Notes under the pieces: generated by a model
Databases searched by the model: none
The model's input: only the letters and a program-made list of their open reading frames with translations
What the model was told of the DNA's origin: nothing
Shown: positions 7,736 to 18,831 of the stretch, piece after piece
Position numbering within the stretch: position 1 is the stretch's first letter
How the letters are laid out: each line of letters starts with the position of its first letter
NCBI RefSeq assembly: GCF_017302275.1
Contig: NZ_JAFLDR010000002.1
Location: 1 to 64,000 of the forward strand
Origin: Sulfuritalea sp.
GTDB taxonomy: Bacteria > Pseudomonadota > Gammaproteobacteria > Burkholderiales > Rhodocyclaceae
Reading direction: 5' to 3'
Length of the DNA stretch: 64,000 nucleotides
Position numbers and translations under genes: made by a program

Positions 7736-10147
7736 CTAGGCGTTGCTCCGGCCCAGCACGCGCAGCAGCGTCGCAAAAAATGCATCGGGATCAAACGGCT
7801 TGGTCAGGAAATCGTTCATTCCCGCCTCGAAGCACCGCGTTTTGTCCTCCGAGAAGGCATTCGCCGTCATGGCGATGATCGGAACCTTTGCGCAGGTGGC
7901 CAGCCCGCGAATTCGCCGCGTCGCAACCAGCCCGTCCATGTTAGGCATCTGCATGTCCATCAATATCGCCGCATAGGCCGTCCGGCGTGCCAATTCGACG
8001 GCCTCGGCGCCATCGCTTGCGGTATCCACGACCAGTCCGGCCGCTTCCAGGTGAAGCCGCGCAATCTCCCGGTTGATTGGTTCGTCATCGACCGCCAGGA
8101 CGCGCTTCCCGGCGTGATCCTGGCGCAGTGCCGCCTCGGCCGCGCCCGGGGGAAGCGCCGGTGTCGCCACATCGGCCGCATCGCCCTTCTTCAGGCGCGC
8201 GGTAAACCAGAACGTGCTGCCGACACCCGGCGTACTCTCCGCGCCGACCTCGCCACCCATCGACTCCGCCAGGCGCCGGTTGATGGCCAATCCCAGCCCG
8301 GTTCCACCATACCGGCGCGTGGTCGAACTGTCGGCTTGCTCAAAGGCACCAAACAGCCTGGAAAGCGCCTCGGGCGCGATACCGATTCCCGTATCCTCCA
8401 CCGCAAAACGCAGCAGCGCCGAATCGGGCGTCTCTTCCGAAAAACCGAGCCGCAGCGTCACGTCGCCGCTATCGGTGAATTTGACGGCGTTGCTGGCGAA
8501 ATTGAGCATCGCCTGCTGCAGGGCCGTCGCGTCGCCTTTCAAGCTGAAATTCATGGGCACCGCCAGGACCCGCAACCGAAGGCCCTTGGCCCTAACCGGC
8601 TCATACAGGATCGAGCTCAGATTGCGCAGAAGGGCGGCGAAGTCGAGCGGCGCTTCCTCGAGCGTGAACTTGCCGGCCTCGATCTTGGACAGGTCGAGGA
8701 TATCGTTGATGATGCCCAGCAAGTGCCTGGCGGCGGAGTCGATCTTTGCCAGGTGTTCCACCTGCCTCGACGTCGGGGCCTCCCTTTGCAAAACATGCGC
8801 CATGCCGAGGATGGCGTTCATCGGCGTGCGGATTTCGTGGCTCATGTTGGCGAGGAAAGCGCTCTTGGCAACGTTGGCGGCTTCGGCCTGAAGCGTCCGC
8901 AGATTGAGTTGGTGGTTCAGTTGCTCAAGCTGGATCTGCGCGGCCTTCAGTTCCGTGATGTCCGAAAACAGCCCGAAAATGCCCAGCACCTGGTCGCCCG
9001 CGATGTCAGGAACGTATTCGGCGCGCAAGTAGGTGGCTTTGCCGGCGGACTCGGGCGCCGTCCTCAGAAAGCTGATCGCCTCGCCACGCAAGGCCGTTTG
9101 CACAAAGGGCAGGCTCTTCTGAAACAGTTCCTCGCCCAGCAAATCCCGCAGATGGATGCCTTTCATCTCCTCAGCCCTTCTGCCGAACCATTCCCGATAG
9201 GCCTTGTTGGCGAATTCGAAGCGCAGATCGCGGTTGACGTAGGCCACTTGTCCTGGGATCGCGTCGATCAGCCGTTGCATGAAGTGCTCGTCCGCCTCGG
9301 CGGCATTCTTGGCCAACTCCAGATCCCGGGTGCGTTGTTCGATTCGCTCTTCAAGGTGCCGGTTGAGTTCGCGCAATTCATCCTCGGCGCGCCTGCGTTC
9401 GGAAATGTCGGTCAGGATGCAATGGGTGCGGACCGAATTTCCGGCTGCATCGCGACCGATGCGGCCGTTGATGCTCACCGTGCGGATTCCCCCGTCCGGA
9501 CGCCGCAACTCAAAAACAGGCCCTTCGATATGACCCTGCTTCTGGAATTTTGGAAAATTCATGGCCAGGGTCGGCAAGGACTTTTCGGTCAGAAAATCCG
9601 TGATCGGGCGGCCGGTGACGTCGTCGCGTCGCAGCCCCCCCATCAATTCAAGCCAGGCGTCGTTGACTTCCAGGATGTTTCCAGCCATGTCGAGCGATTG
9701 GTAGGCCAGCGGTGCCTTTTCGAACAGCCCGCGAAAACGTTGTTCCGATTCCGCAAGCGCCCGCTCGGCGGTCTTCGCCGACGAGATGTCGCGAACCATG
9801 GTCACAAACCTTGGTTCTTCGCCCGACATGAACAAGGAGATCGTGACGGCGACCTCGATCAGCGTGCCATCGCGGCGCCGATTGGTCCATTCGAAGCGCA
9901 TCACCTCGCCACGCATCACTCCAGCGAATATCTCGGCGACGGCGGCGTCGCTGCGGCGTCCATCGGGCTGACACTCCGGAGACCACTCGTTCGGAGTGGT
10001 GCCGATGATCTCCTCGCGAGAGCAGCGATACAGTGCTAGCGCGGCCGGATTGCAGTCGATCGCCCGTCCATCTTCCGACAGGATGAGAATCGCGTCGGAA
10101 GCGGACTGGAATACGGCCCGGTAGGCCAAATCGACCGACATGCCCAA
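7736..10147 (-). CDS. Soluble PAS-PAS-PAS hybrid histidine kinase with receiver domain
   Basis: The 803-residue protein has no membrane helix. In order it has PAS 1 (from about residue 8, [15 protein letters not shown]), PAS 2 (from about 133, [13 protein letters not shown]) and a coiled coil (about 260-300). PAS 3 follows (from about 300, [16 protein letters not shown]). HisKA ([18 protein letters not shown]) and HATPase with DTGIGI and GGTGLGLAI come next. The C-terminal receiver (about 680-795) has [12 protein letters not shown] and phospho-acceptor in [11 protein letters not shown]. No HPt domain is present, so an external phosphotransfer partner is expected. It lies 68 bases after ctaB on the same strand, convergent with the FixJ-type gene. 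The signal is unknown. Confidence 0.88.
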   Translation of the reverse strand: MGMSVDLAYRAVFQSASDAILILSEDGRAIDCNPAALALYRCSREEIIGTTPNEWSPECQPDGRRSDAAVAEIFAGVMRGEVMRFEWTNRRRDGTLIEVAVTISLFMSGEEPRFVTMVRDISSAKTAERALAESEQRFRGLFEKAPLAYQSLDMAGNILEVNDAWLELMGGLRRDDVTGRPITDFLTEKSLPTLAMNFPKFQKQGHIEGPVFELRRPDGGIRTVSINGRIGRDAAGNSVRTHCILTDISERRRAEDELRELNRHLEERIEQRTRDLELAKNAAEADEHFMQRLIDAIPGQVAYVNRDLRFEFANKAYREWFGRRAEEMKGIHLRDLLGEELFQKSLPFVQTALRGEAISFLRTAPESAGKATYLRAEYVPDIAGDQVLGIFGLFSDITELKAAQIQLEQLNHQLNLRTLQAEAANVAKSAFLANMSHEIRTPMNAILGMAHVLQREAPTSRQVEHLAKIDSAARHLLGIINDILDLSKIEAGKFTLEEAPLDFAALLRNLSSILYEPVRAKGLRLRVLAVPMNFSLKGDATALQQAMLNFASNAVKFTDSGDVTLRLGFSEETPDSALLRFAVEDTGIGIAPEALSRLFGAFEQADSSTTRRYGGTGLGLAINRRLAESMGGEVGAESTPGVGSTFWFTARLKKGDAADVATPALPPGAAEAALRQDHAGKRVLAVDDEPINREIARLHLEAAGLVVDTASDGAEAVELARRTAYAAILMDMQMPNMDGLVATRRIRGLATCAKVPIIAMTANAFSEDKTRCFEAGMNDFLTKPFDPDAFFATLLRVLGRSNA

Positions 10148-10215
10148 GTATCCATATTGTTATAGTGGGCTTAGACTAACACCAATCGACCCCTGCGCCG
10201 AAAAACCCTGTCGTC

Positions 10216-11112
10216 TCAATAGGGCAGATAGTGGTCCACCAGCAGCGCCGCGAACAGCAGCGACAGGTAGACGATGGAATAGCGGAATGTGCCCTGCGCC
10301 CTGGCGTCGCTGTAGTCGCGCCAGAGGCGCCATGCGCGGGCGATGAATCCCGCATTCAAGGCCAGCGCCGCCGCAAGATAGGCGGCTCCGCTCATGCCCA
10401 TGGCGAATGGCAGCAAGGTGACGACGGCCAGCACCAGCGTGTAGGCGAAGATGCTGCGCTGGGTGTACTCCCGGCCATGGACCACCGGCAGCATGGGCAT
10501 GCTGACCGCGGCGTACTCCCTGGCCCGGTAAAGGGCCAGCGACCAGAAATGCGGCGGCGTCCACAGGAAGATGATGAGGAACAGCAGCCAGGCCTGTTCC
10601 GGCGTCTGCCCGGTCGCCGCCGCCCAGCCCAGCACCGGCGGCATCGCCCCGGAAGCGCCACCGATGACAATGTTCTGCGGTGTCAGCGGCTTGAGGACCA
10701 CCGTGTAAATCAGCGCGTAGCCGATGAAAGTGGCCAGCGTCAGCCACATCGTCAATGGATTGACATAGGCATGCAGCAGCAGCAGCCCGCTGCCGCCGAC
10801 CGCCGCTGAAAAAATTGCGGTCTCGACGGCGTCCACCTCGCCGCGCGGCAGCGGACGGCCGCGAGTGCGCGCCATGATGGCGTCGATGCGCCGCTCGATC
10901 AGGCAATTCACCGCCGCCGCCGAACCGGCCACCAGCGCGATGCCCAGGGTTGCGGCGAGCAGCGTAGGCAGGGGCACCCCGTTCGGAGTCGCCAGCAGCA
11001 TGCCGATCACCGCGCAGAACACGATCAGCGAAACGACACGCGGCTTGGCCAGGCGCAGGTAACGACGCAACTTGGCACCCATTCGCGGACTGGCAAGAAC
11101 GATTTCTGTCAT
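10216..11112 (-). CDS. ctaB: Protoheme IX farnesyltransferase (haem O synthase)
   Basis: This UbiA-type membrane prenyltransferase of about 298 residues converts haem B to haem O. The family motifs are [20 protein letters not shown] (N, D-x-x-M-x-R-T) and the second polar loop [17 protein letters not shown]. About eight or nine hydrophobic helices follow in the usual order. The ATG at 11112 is preferred over the upstream frame start (11175) because GGGAGGAG sits just before it. It is divergent from the CuA and heme-copper oxidase genes at 11339, whose haem it may help make. Confidence 0.92.
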   Translation of the reverse strand: MTEIVLASPRMGAKLRRYLRLAKPRVVSLIVFCAVIGMLLATPNGVPLPTLLAATLGIALVAGSAAAVNCLIERRIDAIMARTRGRPLPRGEVDAVETAIFSAAVGGSGLLLLHAYVNPLTMWLTLATFIGYALIYTVVLKPLTPQNIVIGGASGAMPPVLGWAAATGQTPEQAWLLFLIIFLWTPPHFWSLALYRAREYAAVSMPMLPVVHGREYTQRSIFAYTLVLAVVTLLPFAMGMSGAAYLAAALALNAGFIARAWRLWRDYSDARAQGTFRYSIVYLSLLFAALLVDHYLPY

Positions 11113-11338
11113 GACTCCTCCCGGTACCTCGTCGAGGTTCGATGCAAGTCTGGAACCGGGGCAAGGTCCTGACAATCGGGATTAACCTTGCACCCAATAA
11201 GTAAACACCCCAATTGCCCGCCCGTTCCCGCAGGCCTATCGTTTCGGCAACGTGGGGGCGCGGTCGGCCGCCGCGACGCCGAGCGCCACGATCCGGGCAG
11301 CGCGGCGACCGAACAGAGGATCAGGAGGAGGCCGTCAG

Positions 11339-11911
11339 ATGCTGGACTTTCTGTTTTCAGGTTGGGGCGCATTCTGGGTAACGATGGGGATGCTGCTGCC
11401 CTTTGCCGGGATGTTCTGGTACGTGATCCACCGCAAGTCGGTGGTCGATTCCGGGCCCGGCACCACGCCGCGCGCCGCCATGTCCCGCCTCGAGGGCTAC
11501 TGGCTCACGGCGGTCTTCGTCATCTTCGTCACCATCAACCTTGCCAGCCTCAAGTTCATGCCCATCATCGCCACGGCGCGTGCGGCGACGGCCGGACCAC
11601 CGGTACAGGAAGTCGCGGTCACGGCCACCTCCTGGACTTACGAGATGTCATCACGCCAGGTCGAGACCGGCAAGCCGGTGCGATTTTCCGCCAGGGCCAA
11701 GGATACCCAACACGGTTTCGCCGTGTATCACCCGGATGGCCGCATGCTGTTCACCATGCTCATGATGCCCGGCGTATCCAAGCCGACGACCGTGGTGCAC
11801 ACCTTCTCCGATCCCGGCACGTACAAGATCCGCTGCCTCGAATACTGCGGCATCGCCCACCATGGCATGAAGGACGAGCTGACTGTCGTCAAGAGCAACG
11901 CCGCCACCTGA
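11339..11911 (+). CDS. CuA-containing subunit II of a heme-copper oxidase/NO reductase (NorS-like)
   Basis: The protein has 190 residues with two N-terminal membrane helices (about 1-25 and 45-68) and a periplasmic cupredoxin domain. The CuA ligands are all visible: His in DTQHGF, then CLEYCGIAHHGM giving Cys, Glu, Cys, His and Met. The ATG at 11339 follows AGGAGGAG; earlier in-frame codons lack such a site. It is the first gene of a cluster with the catalytic subunit 16 bases downstream, a copper ATPase and SenC. This matches the norSY-senC arrangement of ammonia oxidisers, where NorS is the CuA subunit of an sNOR-type NO reductase. A role in O2 rather than NO reduction cannot be excluded. 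Confidence 0.82.
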   Translation: MLDFLFSGWGAFWVTMGMLLPFAGMFWYVIHRKSVVDSGPGTTPRAAMSRLEGYWLTAVFVIFVTINLASLKFMPIIATARAATAGPPVQEVAVTATSWTYEMSSRQVETGKPVRFSARAKDTQHGFAVYHPDGRMLFTMLMMPGVSKPTTVVHTFSDPGTYKIRCLEYCGIAHHGMKDELTVVKSNAAT

Positions 11912-11927
11912 ACCGAGGAGATCCGAA

Positions 11928-13460
11928 ATGACTATCGCAAGCACAATCATTGCAGGCACCCCGGTTTTCGGCCGGATGTTCAGCGTCGACAAGAGCACCG
12001 GGCTGGAGGAAATCAATGCCTGGCCGGCCCTGATGATCATGGCCTCCTTCATCTGGCTGGCGGTCGCCGGCCTGCTTGGCCTGGTGATGCCGGCAACGCA
12101 GATGTTCGACCTCGACTCCGGGCATTTCTACACGACATTGACATTGCATGGGGCGGCCCTGGCCTTCCCCTTCTCCTTCCAGCTCATGGTCGGCGTCGGC
12201 CTGCACCGTTCCGGCGGCTGCGTCGGCAAACCGATCACCGGCTGGCTGCCGGCGATGTGCTTCATCACCATGAACCTCGGCGCCGCGCTGCTCACGGTGG
12301 CCGTGCTGATGGGTTTCAAGGTCAGCCTGGTGGTGATGTTCCCGCTGCCCCTGGTCGGCGCGCAGATGGGCATCTGGAGCATGAACGCGGTGATCCTCGG
12401 CTTCACCGGCATCTACCTGGTGCTGGCGTGCATGATCCTGCTCTATCCGCTGCTTGGGCTCTCGATGCTGTTCTTCGGCAAGAAGCGCCAGGACCTGGTG
12501 CTCTCCGAGCGCTCGCTCAACGATCCGGGCATGCTGGGCATGACGCTCTCGGCGCTGACGCTGCTGATCGCCGGCCTGCCGCTGGTCGTCGTCGGCACCA
12601 CGCTGCTGCTGGCGCTCTACGGCGTGATCCCTATGTCGATGGCGGCCTGGGCGGCCGAGCCGGTGGTGTTCCAGTACTGCTTTTACATCTTCGCCCACAA
12701 CCTGATGGAGGCCATGGCGCTGATGGTGTCGAGTGCGATGTACGCGACGCTGCCGCTGTATCTCGCCGACGGCACGCGCAAGCTGTTCAGCGACAAGCTG
12801 GCCAACACCGCGCTGTGGATCTTGCTGCTGACCTCAGTCACCTCCTTCCTCCACCACTTCATCACCTTCTATCCCAACCAGCCGGCGTCGCTGTCCTACT
12901 GGGGCAACATCATGAGCTGGGGCACCGGCATCGGCGCCGCGATCAGCATCTTCACCGTGCTGGCGACCATCTGGCAGCACGGCCTGCGCGCCGAGCCGGG
13001 CATCATCGCGGTGCTGCTGGGCTGGGCGCTGTACATCCTCGACGGCGCCAGCGCCATCGTCACCTCCAATGTCGCCTGGGCCTACGTATTGCACGGCACG
13101 ATGTGGCAGAGCGGGCACACCATGACGGTGATCCTGGCGATGTCGCTGATGTGGATGGGCGTGCTTTATCACCACTACCCGGTGATCACCGGACGCAAGC
13201 TCGATCCGGCGCTGGGTACCTGGTTCGTGCGCCTGTTCACCGTCGGCGGCTTCGGCGCGGCGATAGCCATGCTGGCGGGAGGCGCGGCCGGCATGCCGCG
13301 ACGCTTCGCCGACTGGAACCAGGAAGGCTGGATGGTCTATGGCCACATGATCATGATCTTCGGCCTGATCCTCGGCGCCTCCTTCGTGGTCTATGCCTAC
13401 AATCTGCTGCAATCGCGCGATCTCAACGAGGCGATGGGGCAGCGGGTGGGCGCCACCTGA
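11928..13460 (+). CDS. Heme-copper catalytic subunit with NO-reductase-like active site (NorY/sNOR-like)
   Basis: The 510-residue protein has about twelve membrane helices. The low-spin haem His is in TLTLHGAALAF. In helix VI the motif is FAHNLMEAM: His followed four residues later by Glu, as in the FeB site of NorB (HLWVE), with no cross-linked Tyr as in O2-reducing oxidases (HPEVY). Helix VII has the His pair (FLHHFITF). In helix X, LHGTMWQSGHTMTV keeps the high-spin haem His (+8), but the position of the second low-spin haem His (+10) is Met. These features and the CuA partner point to the sNOR group rather than a terminal oxidase. The ATG follows GAGGAGATCC. Confidence 0.75.
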   Translation: MTIASTIIAGTPVFGRMFSVDKSTGLEEINAWPALMIMASFIWLAVAGLLGLVMPATQMFDLDSGHFYTTLTLHGAALAFPFSFQLMVGVGLHRSGGCVGKPITGWLPAMCFITMNLGAALLTVAVLMGFKVSLVVMFPLPLVGAQMGIWSMNAVILGFTGIYLVLACMILLYPLLGLSMLFFGKKRQDLVLSERSLNDPGMLGMTLSALTLLIAGLPLVVVGTTLLLALYGVIPMSMAAWAAEPVVFQYCFYIFAHNLMEAMALMVSSAMYATLPLYLADGTRKLFSDKLANTALWILLLTSVTSFLHHFITFYPNQPASLSYWGNIMSWGTGIGAAISIFTVLATIWQHGLRAEPGIIAVLLGWALYILDGASAIVTSNVAWAYVLHGTMWQSGHTMTVILAMSLMWMGVLYHHYPVITGRKLDPALGTWFVRLFTVGGFGAAIAMLAGGAAGMPRRFADWNQEGWMVYGHMIMIFGLILGASFVVYAYNLLQSRDLNEAMGQRVGAT

Positions 13461-13551
13461 CCCGAAACGGTCGCGCGGCGCGTCCGCGACAATCGATGAC
13501 GGCGGTGGCGCATGCCCCGCCGTCATGCGCGTAAACAGCACAAGGAGCGCC

Positions 13552-15930
13552 ATGCCCTGCAAGCTCTGCGGCCTGCCCAATCCGAAGTCGCCCTTGCGCG
13601 ATGCCGGTCACGAGTTCTGCTGTCATGGCTGCCGTGAGGTTTATCGCTGCTTCGGCGAGACCGTGCTGGTGGCGGAAGCCGCGGTCGCTGCCACGCCGCC
13701 GCCTTCCGAGGCCCGCGAGGCCTTCCTGTGGGTCGATGGCATGCACTGCGCCTCCTGCGAAACCCTGATCGGGAAGCTCGCGCCGCGCACGCCGGGCATC
13801 CTCGCCGCGACATCGAGCTATGCCAGCGGCACGGTCAAGATCACCTACGACCCAAGCCTGATCGAGGAAGCGCAACTTCCGTCGGCCATCGCTCGCGCCG
13901 GCTACCGCGCACGCCTGCACGACGAGGCCGCGCCCGAGCACGACGAACGCCCCGAGCTGCTGCGCCTCCTCACCGCCGGCTGCCTGGCCTCGCCGGTGAT
14001 GATGCTGACCCTGCTTTTCATCTACCCGGTGCATGGCGGCTTTGTCCAGCCGGAAGACTACGCGGCGATCGGCTGGCTGGCTTTCCAGGCAACACCGCTG
14101 GCGCTGTTCTGCCTCGCCACGCCGCTGGTCTTCTATGTCGGCTGGCCGATCCTGCGCGGCGCATGGACCGCCTTGCGCGTCGGCCTGCCCAATATGGACC
14201 TGCTGCTGGCGCTCTCCATCCTCGCGGCGTATGCCTACAGCACGGTGCAATTGTTCCGCGATCCGCTCGACCTGTATTTCGAAGTCGCCGGCACCCTGGT
14301 CGCCGTGGTCACCATCGGCCGCTACCTCGAACGCGAGGCGCGACTCAAGGCCAGCCAGGAGCTCTCCGGCATCCTGCGCGCCTGGTCCGATCGCGCCTGC
14401 GTGCTGCGCGAGGGCCGCTACCTGGTGTGCGGACTCGCCGAACTGTTTCCCGGCGACCGGGTCTTCGTGCGCCCGGGCGAGGCGATTCCGGTGGATGGCG
14501 AGATCGTCGCCGGTCAGGGCGCGATCGACGAATCGCTGATGACCGGGGAAGCCTTCACCGCATCGCGCGGCGTCGGCGAGCGCGCCCTGGGCGGCGGCAT
14601 CCTGCTCGAAGGCAACCTGGAAATCGAAGTCGGCCAGCGGGTCGAGAGCCGCATCGCCAATCTGTCGCGCCTGCTGTGGAACATGCAGAGCGCCGGCGGC
14701 GGCATGCAGGGACGCGTCGACCGGCTGGCGCGCGGCTTCGTGCCGGCAGTGATGGTGCTGGCGATGCTGGTCGGACTCGGATTGCTGGCCTTCGGCGCCT
14801 CGCCGGAGAAAGCACTGCTGGCCAGCCTGGCGACCCTGATCGTCTCCTGCCCCTGCACCTTCGGCCTGGCGATTCCGCTGACGGCGGCAACGGCGGTGGG
14901 AACCGCGTTGCGTCGCGGCATCCTTGTCAGCAGCGGCGACCTGTTCGAGAAATCGCCGCGCATCGACATCGTCGTGCTGGACAAGACGGGCACGCTGTCG
15001 TCGGGCCGGATGGCGGTGACGAATGTCGTCGGGTCGCCGGAGGCCATCGCGCGTGCGGCGGCGGTCGAACGCCACTCGACGCACCCGGTGGCCAAGGCGA
15101 TTGCCGACATCGATGCGACGCGAACCGCCAGCGAGGTCGAACTCCATCCCGGCCGGGGCGCCGTGGGCCGGGTCGGCAGGGACCGCGTCGCGGTGGGCAG
15201 CCGCGCGCTGTTCGCGACGCTGGGCTGGGAGATTCCGGCGGAGCTCGCGGCGCGGATCGCGGACCTGCGCGACGGTGACAGCGTGGTCTCATGGGTCGGC
15301 CGAAACGGGTGTGCCGAAGGCGCCGTCGTCACGCGCGACCGCCCGCGGCCCGAATGGATTGAGGTCGTCGCCACCTTGCGTCGCCACTGCCGCGTGGTGT
15401 TGCTGACGGGCGCCGAGCATTCCGACGACTATGCCGAGCATGTCGATGAAGTCCATGCCGGCGTACCGCCCGAGGCCAAGGCGGCTGTGATTCGCCGCCT
15501 CAAGACCGAAGGACGCGTGGCGATGATCGGCGACGGCAGCAACGACGCCCCGGCGCTGGCGGCGGCCGACTTCGGCATTGCCTTCGGCGCGCCGACGCAA
15601 TTGGCCGCCGAAGCCGCCGACATGGTGATCCCCGGCGACCGCCTGGATCGCGTGCTGGATGCCTTCGATCTGGTCGGTGTCGCGCAACGGCGCATCCGCC
15701 AGAACCTGGCCTGGGCGCTGAGCTACAACGCGATCGCCATCCCGCTGGCCATGACCGGCTATCTCAGCCCGCTGGTGGCGGCGGTGGCCATGTCGGCCAG
15801 CAGCCTGCTGGTGGTGGCGAACTCGACGCGCGCGCTGCTGCCCGCCATGAAAGTCGGCGCTGGCGACACGGCGAGCGGAGAGTCACCGCGGGAGGCGGGC
15901 CCGAACCGAACGGCACGAAGCCATGAATGA
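13552..15930 (+). CDS. Copper-transporting P1B-type ATPase (CcoI/FixI/CtpA-like)
   Basis: This 792-residue ATPase starts at the ATG preceded by AAGGAGCG. It begins with a Cys-rich metal motif (CKLCG and FCCHGC, residues 2-27) typical of FixI/CcoI. An HMA domain follows with MHCASC (about 63-68), then eight membrane helices with the CPC transport motif (SCPCTFGLAIP), phosphorylation site DKTGTLSSG, STHPVAKAI and GDGSNDAPAL. FixI/CcoI-type pumps export copper for assembly of heme-copper enzymes, which fits its place between the catalytic subunit and SenC. The dispersed repeat at 15850-15871 encodes KVGAGDTA near the C-terminus and forms part of a tail of about 27 residues after the last helix. 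Confidence 0.9.
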   Translation: MPCKLCGLPNPKSPLRDAGHEFCCHGCREVYRCFGETVLVAEAAVAATPPPSEAREAFLWVDGMHCASCETLIGKLAPRTPGILAATSSYASGTVKITYDPSLIEEAQLPSAIARAGYRARLHDEAAPEHDERPELLRLLTAGCLASPVMMLTLLFIYPVHGGFVQPEDYAAIGWLAFQATPLALFCLATPLVFYVGWPILRGAWTALRVGLPNMDLLLALSILAAYAYSTVQLFRDPLDLYFEVAGTLVAVVTIGRYLEREARLKASQELSGILRAWSDRACVLREGRYLVCGLAELFPGDRVFVRPGEAIPVDGEIVAGQGAIDESLMTGEAFTASRGVGERALGGGILLEGNLEIEVGQRVESRIANLSRLLWNMQSAGGGMQGRVDRLARGFVPAVMVLAMLVGLGLLAFGASPEKALLASLATLIVSCPCTFGLAIPLTAATAVGTALRRGILVSSGDLFEKSPRIDIVVLDKTGTLSSGRMAVTNVVGSPEAIARAAAVERHSTHPVAKAIADIDATRTASEVELHPGRGAVGRVGRDRVAVGSRALFATLGWEIPAELAARIADLRDGDSVVSWVGRNGCAEGAVVTRDRPRPEWIEVVATLRRHCRVVLLTGAEHSDDYAEHVDEVHAGVPPEAKAAVIRRLKTEGRVAMIGDGSNDAPALAAADFGIAFGAPTQLAAEAADMVIPGDRLDRVLDAFDLVGVAQRRIRQNLAWALSYNAIAIPLAMTGYLSPLVAAVAMSASSLLVVANSTRALLPAMKVGAGDTASGESPREAGPNRTARSHE
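15850..15871 (+). repeat. Dispersed 22-bp repeat, copy 3 (in the copper ATPase)
   Basis: This is a perfect consensus match on the plus strand. It encodes KVGAGDTA near the C-terminus. Confidence 0.65.
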
Positions 15931-16075
15931 CGCGCCTCAGGGATTACCCTTAGCAGCGGCGGGAATGATCCCGATTCCCGCCCCTCTCGCGACTCGGTAA
16001 ATTCTGCCCCGCACCCCGCAAACATCGTCCGCGCGCAGCATCACGTATGGACCCGAAGCCTGACCATCCAACACA

Positions 16076-16702
16076 ATGACGCCCAGCCCTTTCCTCACAG
16101 CCCTGTTCAGCCTGTTGTGGATCTGCGGCCCGGCCGCTGGAGCCGAACGGCAGGCGGTGCCCGCCCGGGCAGCGCCGCTTGGCGGCGATTTCGAATTACC
16201 CGACGCCCACGGCAAACTTTTTCGCCTTGCCGATCAGCGCGGCAAGGTGGTGCTCATCTATTTCGGCTACACCGGCTGCCCCGATGCCTGTCCCGCTGAC
16301 CTGCTGCTTTACCGCGACCTGCTGGCGCGCCTGGGCGAGCGCCGGGAGAAACTGCGAACGGTATTCATCTCGGTCGATCCGGCGCGCGACACGCCGCGGC
16401 AGTTGATCGAATACGCCCGCAGCTTCAGTCCGGAGATCGTCGCGCTGACCGGCAACGAAAGGCAGTTGCGCCGGGTCGCGCGAGCCTATGGCGCCCACTT
16501 CCGCTACGTCGGGCGGGGACGCGACGCAAGCACTTATACGGTCGACCACTCGGTCAGCATCTACCTGGTCGATCCGCACGGCCGACTGGTCGGTGTCATT
16601 CCCTTCGGCACGCCACTGGCGGAGGTGCAACGGCGAGTCGAGGCCGTAATCGCCCCCCAGCCTGCACCGTCTGCAAGCAAACGCACTTCCAACCCTGATT
16701 GA
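16076..16702 (+). CDS. senC: SCO1/SenC copper chaperone of the heme-copper cluster
   Basis: The 208-residue protein has a signal peptide (residues 1-22) and a SCO thioredoxin-like domain. It has the canonical copper motif GCPDACP (CxxxC), SVDPARDTP and the His ligand in [11 protein letters not shown]. It lies 145 bases after the copper ATPase, with no clear ribosome binding site at this ATG. SenC in norSY-senC clusters and SCO proteins in oxidase operons load copper into CuA, which the first gene of this cluster carries. It differs from the mtoX-linked SCO (3462-4142) by its normal Cys spacing. Confidence 0.9.
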   Translation: MTPSPFLTALFSLLWICGPAAGAERQAVPARAAPLGGDFELPDAHGKLFRLADQRGKVVLIYFGYTGCPDACPADLLLYRDLLARLGERREKLRTVFISVDPARDTPRQLIEYARSFSPEIVALTGNERQLRRVARAYGAHFRYVGRGRDASTYTVDHSVSIYLVDPHGRLVGVIPFGTPLAEVQRRVEAVIAPQPAPSASKRTSNPD

Positions 16703-16728
16703 CACAACCCCGAAACCCAGGAGAGAAC

Positions 16729-17838
<1,110 letters not shown>

Positions 17839-17861
17839 GCGGCGCCGTACCGTCGCGCCCC

Positions 17862-18761
17862 ATGAGCGGCATGCCCCTCACCACGATCTCCCGCAATCGC
17901 TGCTTCGGCGGCGTGCAGGCCGTGTATAGCCACGACTCGCCGGAAACCGGCACGCCGATGCGCTTTGGCGTCTTCCTGCCGCCGCAGGCCAGCGCGGAAA
18001 CACCGGTGCCGGTGCTCTACTGGCTTTCCGGCCTGAGCTGCACGGAAGAGAACTTCATCGTCAAGGCCGGCGCCCAACGCGTCGCCGCCGAGTTGGGGCT
18101 GGCCATCGTCGCCCCCGACACCAGCCCGCGCGGGCTCGATCTGCCGGGCGAAACCGACAGTTGGGACTTCGGCCGCGGCGCGGGCTTTTACGTCGACGCC
18201 ACGCAAGCTCCTTGGGCCGCGCATTACCGCATGTATTCCTATGTCACCGAGGAACTGCGCTGGCTGGTCGCCAGCCACTTCCCGATCGATCCGACGCGCT
18301 CGGGCATCAGCGGCCATTCGATGGGCGGCCACGGCGCCTTGACCATCGCGCTGCGCAACCCGCAGTCCTATAAATCCGTCTCAGCCTTCGCGCCGATCGC
18401 CTCGCCTATGCGCTGCCCTTGGGGCGAAAAGGCGTTCACCGGCTACCTCGGCGCCAACCGCGAAGCCTGGCGCGAATACGACGCCACGGAACTGATCGCC
18501 TCGCGCCGCTGGAAGGGCCCGCCTTTGCTGGTCGACCAGGGCACGGCCGACCAGTTTCTCGATACCCAGCTCAAGCCGGAGTTGTTGCGCGCGGCCTGCC
18601 AGCGCGCAGGCGTGCCGCTGGAACTTCGCCTGCGCGAGGCTTACGACCACAGCTATTTCTTCATCGCCAGCTTCATCGAGGAGCACCTGCGCTTCCATGC
18701 GCGCCACCTGGGCGACGCGCGACGCCTGAATCCGTCCCGGGAAACCGCAGTGCGGAGATAA
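17862..18761 (+). CDS. fghA: S-formylglutathione hydrolase
   Basis: This esterase-D family protein (299 residues from the first ATG; a second ATG at 17871 is equally possible) hydrolyses S-formylglutathione to formate and glutathione. The nucleophile elbow GHSMGGHGAL, the acid in DQGTADQFL and the catalytic His in AYDHSYFF are present. The motif YWLSGLSCTEENF is typical of the family. It directly follows frmA. The stop codon overlaps the start of a terminator. Confidence 0.95.
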   Translation: MSGMPLTTISRNRCFGGVQAVYSHDSPETGTPMRFGVFLPPQASAETPVPVLYWLSGLSCTEENFIVKAGAQRVAAELGLAIVAPDTSPRGLDLPGETDSWDFGRGAGFYVDATQAPWAAHYRMYSYVTEELRWLVASHFPIDPTRSGISGHSMGGHGALTIALRNPQSYKSVSAFAPIASPMRCPWGEKAFTGYLGANREAWREYDATELIASRRWKGPPLLVDQGTADQFLDTQLKPELLRAACQRAGVPLELRLREAYDHSYFFIASFIEEHLRFHARHLGDARRLNPSRETAVRR

Positions 18762-18797
18762 AAAAAGGCCCGGCGCCGAGGGAGAGGCACCGGGCCC
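18761..18797 (-). terminator. Terminator for gfa on the minus strand
   Basis: The stem GGCCCGGCGCC (18767-18777) pairs, with one mismatch, with GGCACCGGGCC (18786-18796). Read on the minus strand it is followed by six T (18766-18761). It serves gfa, 35 bases after its stop, and may also stop fghA read-through. Confidence 0.75.
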
Positions 18798-18831
18798 GGC
18801 ACTGCCGCCTCACGGCGGGCAGCAATGACCG

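Noticed and set aside
7391-10039. An 882-codon plus-strand frame opposite the hybrid kinase
   Set aside because: It is a high-GC shadow of the minus-strand kinase, whose PAS, HisKA, HATPase and receiver motifs are all intact.
11928-13460. Annotation as an ordinary aa3- or ba3-type cytochrome oxidase subunit I
   Set aside because: The active-site Tyr of helix VI is absent, a NorB-like Glu is in its place, and one low-spin haem ligand position is Met.
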